In this document: in pieces, positions 7,069 through 14,420 of the stretch | Layout of the letters: the number at the start of each line of letters is the position of its first letter | Position numbering within the stretch: the first letter of the stretch is position 1 | Assembly (NCBI GenBank): GCA_900758885.1 | Contig: CAAETD010000015.1 | Coordinates: 1 to 17,493 of the forward strand | Length of the DNA: 17,493 nucleotides | Reading direction: 5' to 3' | Origin: an uncultured Collinsella sp. | GTDB taxonomy: Bacteria > Actinomycetota > Coriobacteriia > Coriobacteriales > Coriobacteriaceae | Notes under the pieces: model-generated | What the model saw: the letters and a program-made list of their open reading frames with translations, nothing else | Databases searched by the model: none | What the model was told of the DNA's origin: nothing | Made by a program: the position numbers and the translations under genes

Positions 7069-9804
7069 ATGCAGCGCGACGCATCGGACACTCGCGTCAA
7101 TCCAGACCTCATCCTCAAGGCAATTGAGAAAGACGGGGTCGCCGATGACACTCGAACCAGCCGGGGACACCTCAAAATTTTCTTTGGCTACGCTGCTGGC
7201 ACAGGCAAAACCTATGCGATGCTTCAAGCCGCCCACGCCGCCAAGCGGCGAGGTGTCGACGTCGTCGCGGGATACATCGAGCCGCACGAACGTCCGGCAA
7301 CTGCCCATCTTGCACAAGGGCTTGAGAACGTGCCCTGTAAACTCATCGAGCACAACGGCATTGCGCTCAGCGAGTTCGATCTAGATGCGGCTATCGAACG
7401 CGCCCCTCAGCTCATCCTTGTCGACGAGCTCGCCCATACGAATGCGCCGGGGTCTCGCCACGACAAACGCTATCAAGACGTCGAGGAACTTCTACATGCG
7501 GGCATCGACGTCTATACGACCGTGAACGTTCAGCATATCGAGAGCCTAAACGACATGGTTGCATCCATCACCGGCGTTGTCGTGAGCGAACGAATCCCCG
7601 ACCGTATCTTCGATGATGCCGACCAGGTCGAGCTCGTCGACATAGAGCCCGAAGACCTACTTGAGCGCCTTCGCGCCGGCCTCGTCTACCGTCCCGCACA
7701 AGCCGACCGAGCGCGACAGCATTTTTTTACCGTCGAGAACCTCACCGCACTCCGAGAAATCGCGCTGCGCCGCTGTGCCGATCGCACCGGTCACCTCACA
7801 GACGCCGCACGCGTGCTGGGAAACCGTGACTACTACACCAGGGAGCGTATCTTAGTCTGTGTCTCCCCGGCGCCGACCAATCCCCGCATCGTCCGTGCCG
7901 CCGCACGCATGGCGAAAGCGTTTCGCAGCGAGCTCGTCGCCCTGTTCGTAGAGAGCCCGCGCACGCAAGCCATGAGCGATGATGAGCGCGCCAAGCTTGC
8001 AGCCAATATCGCCCTAGCCGAGCAGCTCGGAGCACATATGGAAACCGTCTATGGCGACGACATCGCGTTTCAGATCTCCGAGTTCGCGCGCCTGTCGGGT
8101 ATTTCGAAGATCGTCATGGGGCGCACGGGCGAGCGCAGCAGCGTCCGTCAGGCCCTCTTCGGCCGCAAATCTCTCGTAGAACAGCTCATAACATTCGCTC
8201 CGAACCTCGACATTTACATCATTCCAGAACAGTCGACTCCGCCTTCCCGACCCAAAGGACGCCGCCATGCGCTCGCCCTGCAGCCGCCCAGCAGCCGAAA
8301 CGTGCTTCGCACGCTGGCTCTCTCTCTTGCCGCCACGGCGATCGGCACGGCTTTCCGCCATCTGGGATTTGCCGATTCCAGCATCATATCCCTCTATATC
8401 CTCACGGCCCTGCTGACCGCCGTCACCACGACGGGGCGTATCTGCACGATCGTATCGAGCGTGCTCTCTGTAGTGCTTTACAACTTCTGCTTTGTCACGC
8501 CTCTGTTTTCGCTCGCCAGCTACGACCGAAGCTATCTGGTCACGTTCGGCATCATGTTCGCTACCGCTATGGTCGCCGGCGAGTTAACTGCGCGCATCGC
8601 CGACAACGCCCGTACATCCGCCGAGAACGCATTCAAAACGCGCGTACTCCTCGAAACGAACCAGCTCTTGCAGCAAGCCCATAGCGCGGAGGAGCGCGCC
8701 CGCGTCGCCATGAACCAACTCGTCAAACTGCTAAAACTCGACGTGGTCTTCTACCCCGCCGAACACGGCACGCTCGGCAAGGCGCTCTATGAGTCCGCTG
8801 GCACCGAAAACCGATCCGCGTCGCTGCTCACCGACTACGAGCGCGCCGTTGCAACATGGACCTACACCAACAACAAGCGCGCAGGCGCAAGCACGCGAAC
8901 CCTGCCTCAGGCGCGCTGTCTCTACCTCGCGGTTCGCACCGGCGACAAGGTATTCGGTGTCATCGGCATCGCCCTGGAGGGGCGCGAGACCGAAGCCTTC
9001 GAGCATTCGATCGTCCTATCTATCGTAGGTGAATGCGCCTTGGCGCTCGAAAGTGACCGAGCGGCGCAAGAGCGCGAAGAGGCTGCGGTCTTGGCGAAAA
9101 ACGAGCAGCTGCGCGCCAACCTTTTGCGCTCCATCGGCCACGATTTGAGGACACCCCTCACGGCTATATCCGGATCTGCGGCAATCCTTCGGAAGAGCGA
9201 CGAGAGGCTCAGCCTCGAACAACGCTGCGATCTTGCCGATGCCATCTACGATGACTCTCTCTGGCTTATCGATACCGTGGAGAACCTCCTCGCCATCACA
9301 CGCGTCGAGGACGGCACCATTCGCCTCAACCTCACATCCGAGCTCATCGACGAGGTCATCGAGGCCGCCCTCAGCCATGTCGCCCAAGCATCGCATGGAC
9401 ATGCCGTCACCATCGAGCACACTGACGACATCCTGCTGGTACGCGTCGACGTCCATCTCATCATGCAGGTGCTTACGAATCTCATCATGAACGCCTTCAA
9501 ATACACGCCCGAGGACTCGACTGTCACCATCAGCGCACGTCGCGAGGGCGCGTTCGTCGTGGTGGACGTCGCAGACGATGGGCCGGGTGTGGCAGACTGC
9601 GACAAGCCTCATATCTTTGAGCGCTTCTTTACCTCAGGCAATACGCGGCCCGTGGATTCGCGTCGAAGCATCGGCCTTGGGCTGTCGCTCTGCCGCTCCA
9701 TCGTGGAGGCGCATGGCGGCGTCATCGAAGTTCGCGACAACCACCCCCATGGGGCCGTCTTCCGTTTTACCCTGCCCGCTGAGGAGATCGAGATTCATGA
9801 ATAA
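7069..9804 (+). CDS. kdpD: Sensor histidine kinase KdpD
   Basis: KdpD senses low K+ or ionic stress and phosphorylates KdpE. The 911-residue product has all expected parts in order. The N-terminal KdpD domain has Walker A GYAAGTGKT at about residues 40 to 48, Walker B ILVDELAHTNAPGSRHDKRY from about 114, and the family's TTVNVQHIESLND. A universal-stress-protein-like domain starts near 260 (RILVCVSPAPTNPR). Four close membrane spans occupy about 412 to 507, followed by a GAF-like region. The HisKA domain has GHDLRTPLTA with His691 as phosphate acceptor. The ATPase domain has NLIMNAFKYTP (N box, near 804), DDGPGV (near 836) and GLGLSLCRSIVEAHGG (near 868). The ATG at 7069 follows AGAAAGG by eight bases; an in-frame extension to 6973 lacks this and crosses the promoter. 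Divergent from kdpFABC, overlapping kdpE by 8 bp. Confidence 0.97.
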   Translation: MQRDASDTRVNPDLILKAIEKDGVADDTRTSRGHLKIFFGYAAGTGKTYAMLQAAHAAKRRGVDVVAGYIEPHERPATAHLAQGLENVPCKLIEHNGIALSEFDLDAAIERAPQLILVDELAHTNAPGSRHDKRYQDVEELLHAGIDVYTTVNVQHIESLNDMVASITGVVVSERIPDRIFDDADQVELVDIEPEDLLERLRAGLVYRPAQADRARQHFFTVENLTALREIALRRCADRTGHLTDAARVLGNRDYYTRERILVCVSPAPTNPRIVRAAARMAKAFRSELVALFVESPRTQAMSDDERAKLAANIALAEQLGAHMETVYGDDIAFQISEFARLSGISKIVMGRTGERSSVRQALFGRKSLVEQLITFAPNLDIYIIPEQSTPPSRPKGRRHALALQPPSSRNVLRTLALSLAATAIGTAFRHLGFADSSIISLYILTALLTAVTTTGRICTIVSSVLSVVLYNFCFVTPLFSLASYDRSYLVTFGIMFATAMVAGELTARIADNARTSAENAFKTRVLLETNQLLQQAHSAEERARVAMNQLVKLLKLDVVFYPAEHGTLGKALYESAGTENRSASLLTDYERAVATWTYTNNKRAGASTRTLPQARCLYLAVRTGDKVFGVIGIALEGRETEAFEHSIVLSIVGECALALESDRAAQEREEAAVLAKNEQLRANLLRSIGHDLRTPLTAISGSAAILRKSDERLSLEQRCDLADAIYDDSLWLIDTVENLLAITRVEDGTIRLNLTSELIDEVIEAALSHVAQASHGHAVTIEHTDDILLVRVDVHLIMQVLTNLIMNAFKYTPEDSTVTISARREGAFVVVDVADDGPGVADCDKPHIFERFFTSGNTRPVDSRRSIGLGLSLCRSIVEAHGGVIEVRDNHPHGAVFRFTLPAEEIEIHE

Positions 9805-10501
9805 TGCCGCTAAGCCACGCATCCTCCTGGTCGAAGATGACCTGACCGTTCAAAACCTCGTTTCGACCGCGCTTGACCTCCACGGCTATGTCGTGAGCAA
9901 GGTTTGCAACGGCCAGGCCGCCATCATGGACGCGGTGTCGCATGGCCCCAGCCTCATCATGCTCGATCTCGGCCTTCCCGACATTGACGGTATCGAGGTC
10001 ATCACGAAAATCCGAAGCTGGTCGGCAGTCCCCATTATCGTCATTTCGGCGCGCACCGAAGATTCCGACAAGATTGCAGCACTTGACGCAGGGGCAGACG
10101 ACTACCTCACCAAGCCCTTTTCTGTGGATGAGTTGCTCGCGCGCGTCCGTGCGAATTTGAGGCGTTCCTCGATGGCGTCGAGCGAGTCGACAGAAGCGAG
10201 CACGTTCGACAACGGTCCGCTGCATATCGACTACGCCGCGGGATACGCGACGAAAGACGGACGCGAGCTCTCGCTCACCCCAACCGAGTACAAATTGCTC
10301 GTCCTTCTGGCGAAAAACGTCGACAAGGTGCTCACCCACACCTTCATCACCCGCGAGATATGGGGTACGAGCTGGGACAGCGATCTGGCGAGTCTGCGCG
10401 TGTTCATGCGCACCCTGCGCAAGAAGATCGAGGCAGACCCCTCTCACCCCAAGATGATTCAGACGCACATGGGGGTCGGGTACCGCATGCAGCGTCTCTA
10501 G
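9797..10501 (+). CDS. kdpE: Response regulator KdpE (OmpR/PhoB family)
   Basis: KdpE is the DNA-binding partner of KdpD and activates the pump operon. The 234-residue product has an N-terminal receiver domain with acidic residues Glu13, Asp14 and Asp15, phosphoacceptor Asp57 (LIMLDLGLPD), the conserved Ser-Ala of VISARTEDSDK, and Lys106 in LTKPF. A winged-helix domain follows from about residue 140, with LSLTPTEYKLLVLLAKN, VLTHTFITREIWG and the C-terminal RKKIEADP and GVGYRM typical of OmpR-type regulators. The ATG at 9797 overlaps the end of kdpD by 8 bp and has GAGGAG ten bases upstream within kdpD, so the two are translationally coupled. The receiver and output domains are complete. Confidence 0.97.
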   Translation: MNNAAKPRILLVEDDLTVQNLVSTALDLHGYVVSKVCNGQAAIMDAVSHGPSLIMLDLGLPDIDGIEVITKIRSWSAVPIIVISARTEDSDKIAALDAGADDYLTKPFSVDELLARVRANLRRSSMASSESTEASTFDNGPLHIDYAAGYATKDGRELSLTPTEYKLLVLLAKNVDKVLTHTFITREIWGTSWDSDLASLRVFMRTLRKKIEADPSHPKMIQTHMGVGYRMQRL

Positions 10502-10515
10502 CCCACCCCACAAAA

Positions 10516-10551
10516 GTGAAAAACGCCCCGCGAACGGATGCTCGCGAGGCG
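10516..10551 (-). terminator. Intrinsic terminator of the small Cys-rich membrane protein gene
   Basis: CGCCCCGCGA (10524-10533) pairs with TCGCGAGGCG (10542-10551) with one mismatch and an 8-nt loop. Read on the minus strand the stem is followed by TTTTTCAC, the layout of an intrinsic terminator. It lies 16 bp past the stop of the gene ending at 10568. There is no T-run on the plus strand, so it is a weak terminator at best for kdpE, which converges here. Confidence 0.75.
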
Positions 10552-10567
10552 CTTGGATGTCCGGACC

Positions 10568-10768
10568 TTATTTGATACCGCGACCCAAGTCTTCGGCGAT
10601 TTTGTCTACGCCCTTAAGCGCGGCACACGTCTTTTTGTTGGAGCAATGCCCTGTGCAAACGCCACCCTGAGCGCAGTCGGCGCAGGTGCCCTTGCGGTAG
10701 ATGCGCACGCACACGGCGGCAAACGCAATGCCGATAACAGCCAGTACAACAATATCGATAGGTGCCAT
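10568..10768 (-). CDS. FeoB-associated Cys-rich membrane protein
   Basis: The 66-residue product starts with one hydrophobic helix (about residues 5 to 23) and continues with a short basic stretch and a cysteine-rich tail, CADCAQGGVCTGHC then KKTC, with six cysteines in the protein counting one in the helix end. This is the pattern of the small FeoB-associated proteins found beside feoB in many Gram-positive bacteria. Their exact role is unknown; help with ferrous iron transport or iron binding at the membrane is assumed. The ATG at 10768 has GAGGAGG seven bases upstream. It lies downstream of feoB on the same strand, but a hairpin with a T-run stands in the 174-bp gap, so it may be expressed at a lower level by read-through or from its own promoter. 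Confidence 0.85.
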   Translation of the reverse strand: MAPIDIVVLAVIGIAFAAVCVRIYRKGTCADCAQGGVCTGHCSNKKTCAALKGVDKIAEDLGRGIK

Positions 10769-10880
10769 AGCAAGCCTCCTCTAGTTAACCACCACTTACT
10801 TTACCCCATTCTCCACCTACAAAAAGGGACAGGTTTATTTTGTTCGGTTTTATCTGGGGAAACGCCACATCTCTCCTACC

Positions 10881-10913
10881 AAAAAGCCCGAGTGTCGCTG
10901 GGACACCCGGGCT
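10881..10913 (-). terminator. Intrinsic terminator after feoB
   Basis: AGCCCGAGTGTC (10885-10896) pairs with GACACCCGGGCT (10902-10913) with one mismatch and a 5-nt loop. On the minus strand the hairpin is followed by TTTTTGG. It lies 30 bp past the feoB stop and should end most feoB transcripts before the small Cys-rich gene. The rest of the gap to 10769 shows no reading frame or further structure that I can support. Confidence 0.8.
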
Positions 10914-10942
10914 CGTGGAAAGGGGTTAATCCTTATTCGGAC

Positions 10943-13270
10943 TTAAGCGGAAACTGCGGCGGAAGCGGTGTTGACCTCGTCCTCGTCCGTCCAAGCAAAC
11001 TTAGGCATGGGACGGAAAATCTGGAAGAGCATCGCAACAAGCAACACAATGGCCACAATCGTCCAGATACCAAACTGTCCGAGAACAAGCAGGTTGTAGA
11101 ACTGGTTGATGAACAGGCCGATAACCCAAGCGAAGGCGCACTCGTAACCGATGGCAATCGCAGTCCATTTGCCCGAGTCCATCTGGTTGCGGATAGTGCC
11201 CATGGCGGCAAAGCACGGGGCGCACAGCAGGTTGAAGGCACCGAAGGCCACGCAAGCGCCCATGGTGGGGAACATGCCGGCAAACGCGGACCACAGGCTC
11301 GGGTCGGTCTCGGCGGCGTCGGCCACGGACAGCAGCGAACCGGCGGTGGCGACGACGTTCTCCTTAGCAACAAGGCCGGAGACAGTCAGTGCAGTAGCCT
11401 GCCAGGTGCTAAAGCCGAGCGGGGCGAAGATCCAAGCGACCAGGTTGCCGAGCATGGCAAGCACGGAGTAGTCCATAAACTCCTCGGGAATGCCGTCCAT
11501 TGCAGGCAGGAAGCCAAAGGAACCGTTGTAGCTACCAAAGTTGGACAGGAACCAAACCACGACAGTGGACGCGAAGATGACCGTGCCGGCCTTCTTGATA
11601 AAGGCCCAGCAGCGCTCCCACACATGCAGCGCCCAGGAACGGATCGCCGGGAAGTGGTAGGCAGGAAGCTCCATAACGAACGGCGTCGGGCGACCAGCGA
11701 AGAGCTTGGTCTTCTTGAGCATGAGACCCGAGGCGATGACGGCAAAGACGCCCAGGAAGTAGAAGAGCGGGCTGATCCACGCGGCGGTGGTGGAAGAATC
11801 GCCGATGATGGAACCCATGAGCAGGGCGATGATCGGCAGCTTAGCGCCACAGGGAATGAACGTGGTGGTCATGACCGTCATGCGGCGGTCCTTCTCGTTC
11901 TCGATGGTCTTGGTGGCCATGACGCCGGGGACGCCGCAGCCCGAGGACACGAGCATGGGGATAAAGGACTTACCGGACAGGCCAAAGCGGCGGAACACGC
12001 GGTCCATGATGAAGGCGACGCGGGCCATGTAGCCGCAGTCCTCCAGGAAGGACAGCATGACGAACAGCAGGAACATCTGCGGGACAAAGCCGAAGATGGC
12101 GCCCAGGCCGCCGACGATGCCGTCACAGACGAGCGAATCGACCAGGCCACCGTCCTCGGTGCCGCCCGCCACAAGGGCGTCGTGCACCACGGTGGTGATA
12201 CCCGGGACATAGGGGCCGTACTGTGCCGGGTCGACCGAGTCGGCAGCATCGCCCGCTGCCTCGACGGCCGCGTCGTAGGCGTCGCGGCCCTGACCGAGCA
12301 CATACCAGCCGTCGGTACCGAAGAGCTGGTCGTTGGTGAAGTCGGTCACCGTGCCGCCCAGGGTAGAAACGGCGATGTAGTACACGCAGAACATGATGAC
12401 CACAAAGATCGGCAGGCCCAGGATACGGTTGGTAACCACGCGGTCGATCTTCTCGGAGGTGCTCATCTTGGCCGGAGCCTTGGTAAGGCACTCATCGATG
12501 ATGTGCGCGATGACGCCATAGCGCTCACCGGTGATGATGGACTCGGCATCGTCGTCGCAGTCCTGCTCGCACTGGGCGACCAGCTCCTCCACGCGAGCGG
12601 CCTTCTCCTTGGTGAGGTTGATGAGCTTGCAGGCGTCCGCGTCGCGCTCAAACAGCTTGACGGCGTAATAGCGGCGTTTGTTGGCGGGAACGCTCGCCGG
12701 AAGGTTGTTCTCGATGTGATCCAGAACGTCCTCGATGGAGGAGTCGAACTTGTGCTCCGGCACCTGGCCCTTAGAAGCAGCGGACTTCTTGACCTGCTCG
12801 AACAGCTCCTTGATGCCCTTGTTCTTAAGAGCCGAGATCATCATGACCGGGCAGCCGAGCTTCTTGGAGAGCTTGTCCGTGTCGATCTTATCGCCGTTCT
12901 TCTCGACCAGGTCGGCCATGTTGAGGGCAACGACCACGGGCAGGCCGGTCTCGATAACCTGAAGCGCCAGGTACAGGTTACGCTCGAGGTTGGTGGCGTC
13001 GACCACCTGGACGACAACATCGGGCTCGCCGCTCATGAGGTAATCGCGCGAGCACTGCTCCTCGGGGCTGTAGGGGGAAAGCGAGTAGATGCCAGGGAGG
13101 TCCGTGATGGTAACGTTCTTGTCGCTTAGGAGCTTGGCTTCCTTTTTCTCAACCGTGACGCCGGGCCAGTTGCCAACGTAGCCGTTGGCGCCGGTGATCA
13201 GGTTGAAAAGCGTGGTCTTGCCGCAGTTGGGGTTACCCGCCAGCGCGACATGGATCTGAGAATCCGCCAT
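10943..13270 (-). CDS. feoB: Ferrous iron transport protein FeoB
   Basis: FeoB imports Fe2+ across the cytoplasmic membrane and carries a GTPase domain. In the 775-residue product, the G1 motif GNPNCGKT is at residues 12 to 19, the G2 threonine at 39 (PGVTVEKKE), G3 DLPG at 57 to 60 and G4 NMAD at 117 to 120, with ISALKNKGI as G5. A helical region follows to about residue 270, then a membrane part of about eight spans with the two gate regions; GCGVPGVMATK and APCFAAMGTIRNQ are family hallmarks. An outer loop of about 65 residues rich in Asp, Ala and Gly lies between the first two spans. The ATG at 13270 has AAGGA six bases upstream. The gene follows two feoA genes after a 123-bp gap that carries a palindrome and a hairpin. 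All nucleotide-binding motifs are intact. Confidence 0.98.
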   Translation of the reverse strand: MADSQIHVALAGNPNCGKTTLFNLITGANGYVGNWPGVTVEKKEAKLLSDKNVTITDLPGIYSLSPYSPEEQCSRDYLMSGEPDVVVQVVDATNLERNLYLALQVIETGLPVVVALNMADLVEKNGDKIDTDKLSKKLGCPVMMISALKNKGIKELFEQVKKSAASKGQVPEHKFDSSIEDVLDHIENNLPASVPANKRRYYAVKLFERDADACKLINLTKEKAARVEELVAQCEQDCDDDAESIITGERYGVIAHIIDECLTKAPAKMSTSEKIDRVVTNRILGLPIFVVIMFCVYYIAVSTLGGTVTDFTNDQLFGTDGWYVLGQGRDAYDAAVEAAGDAADSVDPAQYGPYVPGITTVVHDALVAGGTEDGGLVDSLVCDGIVGGLGAIFGFVPQMFLLFVMLSFLEDCGYMARVAFIMDRVFRRFGLSGKSFIPMLVSSGCGVPGVMATKTIENEKDRRMTVMTTTFIPCGAKLPIIALLMGSIIGDSSTTAAWISPLFYFLGVFAVIASGLMLKKTKLFAGRPTPFVMELPAYHFPAIRSWALHVWERCWAFIKKAGTVIFASTVVVWFLSNFGSYNGSFGFLPAMDGIPEEFMDYSVLAMLGNLVAWIFAPLGFSTWQATALTVSGLVAKENVVATAGSLLSVADAAETDPSLWSAFAGMFPTMGACVAFGAFNLLCAPCFAAMGTIRNQMDSGKWTAIAIGYECAFAWVIGLFINQFYNLLVLGQFGIWTIVAIVLLVAMLFQIFRPMPKFAWTDEDEVNTASAAVSA

Positions 13271-13290
13271 TCAATCCTTCTTCCTTGTGT

Positions 13291-13316
13291 GCCTGCGCTG
13301 CTTTCTCCGCGCAGGC
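13291..13316. other. Hairpin in the feoB leader
   Basis: GCCTGCGC (13291-13298) and GCGCAGGC (13309-13316) form a perfect 8-bp stem with a 10-nt loop. It lies between the palindrome at 13346 and the feoB ribosome-binding site, and has no T-run. It may protect the feoB mRNA 5' end or follow RNA processing; function is unknown. Confidence 0.45.
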
Positions 13317-13345
13317 TGGATAATGTGCTTCAAAGATGCTGCATT

Positions 13346-13365
13346 AAGTTAGAAAAACCTAACTT
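13346..13365. promoter_or_regulatory. Candidate metalloregulator operator before feoB
   Basis: AAGTTAG (13346-13352) and CTAACTT (13359-13365) form a perfect 7-bp inverted repeat with a 6-bp AT-rich spacer, 76 bp upstream of the feoB start. The TTAG/CTAA half sites resemble those of DtxR/IdeR-type iron repressors, although the spacing differs from the classical 19-bp box. A degenerate copy with the same spacing lies before feoA at 13942. The regulator family is inference. Confidence 0.6.
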
Positions 13366-13393
13366 TATCTGCAGAAATATGCGCCGCGAGTCC

Positions 13394-13615
13394 TTACTGG
13401 ACCTCGACGACGGCGGCCTCCTCCTTGCGGATGGAAAGCTCGTAGCCGCGCACGTTGATCTCGACCGGATCACCGAGCGGTGCAACCTTCACGACCTTGA
13501 ACGAAGTGCCCTTGATGAGCCCCAGGTCCATAAGGTGGCGGCGAAGCGCACCCTCACCGTGAAGCTTGACGATGGTGGAGCTCTCGCCCACCTTAACGTC
13601 ACCCAACGTCTTCAT
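13394..13615 (-). CDS. feoA: FeoA family protein (second copy)
   Basis: The 73-residue product is a single SH3-like FeoA domain with the family pattern of LGDVKVGESSTIVKL, then RRHLMDLGLIKGTSFKVVK, and a C-terminal strand YELSIRKEEAAVVEV. FeoA is a small cytosolic protein thought to bind FeoB and modulate Fe2+ uptake; the same fold is the C-terminal domain of DtxR-type regulators. The ATG at 13615 lies behind a GGGGGACAAGAGG stretch. It follows the first feoA by 39 bp and precedes feoB by 123 bp on the same strand. It is close to the E. coli FeoA length and shows no truncation. Confidence 0.93.
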   Translation of the reverse strand: MKTLGDVKVGESSTIVKLHGEGALRRHLMDLGLIKGTSFKVVKVAPLGDPVEINVRGYELSIRKEEAAVVEVQ

Positions 13616-13654
13616 CCTCTTGTCCCCCTTTCGGTTTTTATCAAATGCTGCGAA

Positions 13655-13897
13655 CTAACCGACGGTCATGATGTGCATGGCGACCTTGGAATCGATGCCA
13701 AAGCGTGCGCCCAGCACCGTGACGATGATATTGGCGCCACTCGAGCTCACCACGTGGATTTCGCTGCCTTCGACAAAGCCGAGGTCCTTGAGGTGGTGCT
13801 TCATATCCTCATTGCCCTTTACACGAGACACGCGCACGGTTTCGCCCGCTTTTACCATCGAAAGCGGCATTGCCGGCATCTGCGGTCCGCAAGACAT
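13655..13897 (-). CDS. feoA: FeoA family protein (first copy)
   Basis: The 80-residue product is a second FeoA domain: AGETVRVSRVKG, HHLKDLGFVEGSEIHVV, then IIVTVLGARFGIDSKVAMHIMTV. It is clearly diverged from the neighbouring copy, so this is not a recent duplication. It carries a 13-residue N-terminal extension, MSCGPQMPAMPLS, with one Cys and three Met. The ATG at 13897 is chosen because TAGGAG stands seven bases upstream; an internal ATG at 13858 has no ribosome-binding site. It is the first gene of the feo cluster. Two FeoA proteins before FeoB are known from several anaerobes, where they may form a mixed regulatory pair; that role is inference. Confidence 0.93.
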   Translation of the reverse strand: MSCGPQMPAMPLSMVKAGETVRVSRVKGNEDMKHHLKDLGFVEGSEIHVVSSSGANIIVTVLGARFGIDSKVAMHIMTVG

Positions 13898-13941
13898 GAG
13901 TGGCTCCTAACGTCAGTTCGTCCTCAACATCGACGCGTTAA

Positions 13942-13971
13942 AAGTTAGCCACGTCTATGTTCGCTATAGTA
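13942..13971 (-). promoter_or_regulatory. Candidate feoA promoter with operator-like site
   Basis: On the plus strand AAGTTAG (13942-13948), six bases, then CTATGTT (13955-13961) repeats the feoB palindrome with 12 of 14 arm positions the same and the same spacer length. On the minus strand TACTAT (13971-13966) is a fair -10, which would place the start of transcription inside this site, as expected of a repressor operator. No good -35 is seen. The AT-rich stretch to 14040 has a 12-bp palindrome, TTTTTCGAAAAA at 14013-14024, and no gene. Confidence 0.5.
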
Positions 13972-14040
13972 AACTAGCACATGGTTAACTTTTTGGAAAG
14001 GGTCCTGTTCAGTTTTTCGAAAAAGTTTCCTATACGAAAC

Positions 14041-14077
14041 AAAAGGGCGCGGCAAAGGACCATCCTTTACCACGCCC
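14041..14077 (-). terminator. Intrinsic terminator after the HPr gene
   Basis: Read on the minus strand, GGGCGTGGTAAAGGA (14077-14063), a TGG loop and TCCTTTGCCGCGCCC (14059-14045) form a 15-bp stem with two G-U pairs, followed by TTTTGTTTCG. It begins 9 bp after the HPr stop codon. Confidence 0.88.
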
Positions 14078-14085
14078 CGTCATGC

Positions 14086-14334
14086 TTAAAGCGAGAGATT
14101 TCTGATCGACGTGACGCAGGAGGCCTCATCCACGCCCGAAACACGAAAGACGACGTTCTCGCCGCACTCACCATAGAGGGCCATGAGCCCCATAACATCG
14201 CGGCCATCCGTGTGGCGGTCGCCGATACTGACTGACACGTCGCTACGATGCTTGGCAATGATGTCATAGAGCAGCGCAACCGGGCGGGCATGTAATCCCA
14301 ACGGATCTTTAATCGTCTTTGTAAACTCGACCAT
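14086..14334 (-). CDS. HPr family phosphocarrier protein
   Basis: HPr carries phosphate from enzyme I to the sugar-specific EIIA proteins of the PTS. The 82-residue product has DPLGLHARPV with His15, the phosphorylation site, and the usual HPr length. Position 46, Ser in HPr proteins under HPr kinase control, is Asp here (GRDVMGLMAL aligns without gaps to the B. subtilis Ser46 region). The ATG at 14334 has GGAGGGG directly upstream; an in-frame ATG at 14379 has none. No enzyme I or EII gene is in the window, and the gene is a single unit with its own strong terminator. It could be the general HPr or a second, specialised copy, so no ptsH symbol is given. Confidence 0.9.
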   Translation of the reverse strand: MVEFTKTIKDPLGLHARPVALLYDIIAKHRSDVSVSIGDRHTDGRDVMGLMALYGECGENVVFRVSGVDEASCVTSIRNLSL

Positions 14335-14388
14335 GTCCCCTCCCACGACATCGCACATTCGGCCGGCAAACCCAGCCATGTGGTAGTT

Positions 14389-14394
14389 ATTGTA
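14389..14394 (-). promoter_or_regulatory. Possible -10 of the HPr gene
   Basis: TACAAT on the minus strand lies 55 bp before the HPr start codon and is a good -10 match. No matching -35 is seen at 16 to 18 bp, so this is a weak call. Confidence 0.3.
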
Positions 14395-14420
14395 GCGTTA
14401 GATGCTTGTTGAGGGCGGGA

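Noticed and set aside
7846..7960. c-di-AMP binding motif in the stress-protein-like domain of KdpD
   Set aside because: The S. aureus type motif (SxS, then FTAxY) is not present; the matching positions read SPA and FRSEL.
10538..13129. Long open frame on the plus strand opposite feoB (863 codons)
   Set aside because: Same shadow effect; it crosses two terminators and has no recognisable domain or ribosome-binding site.
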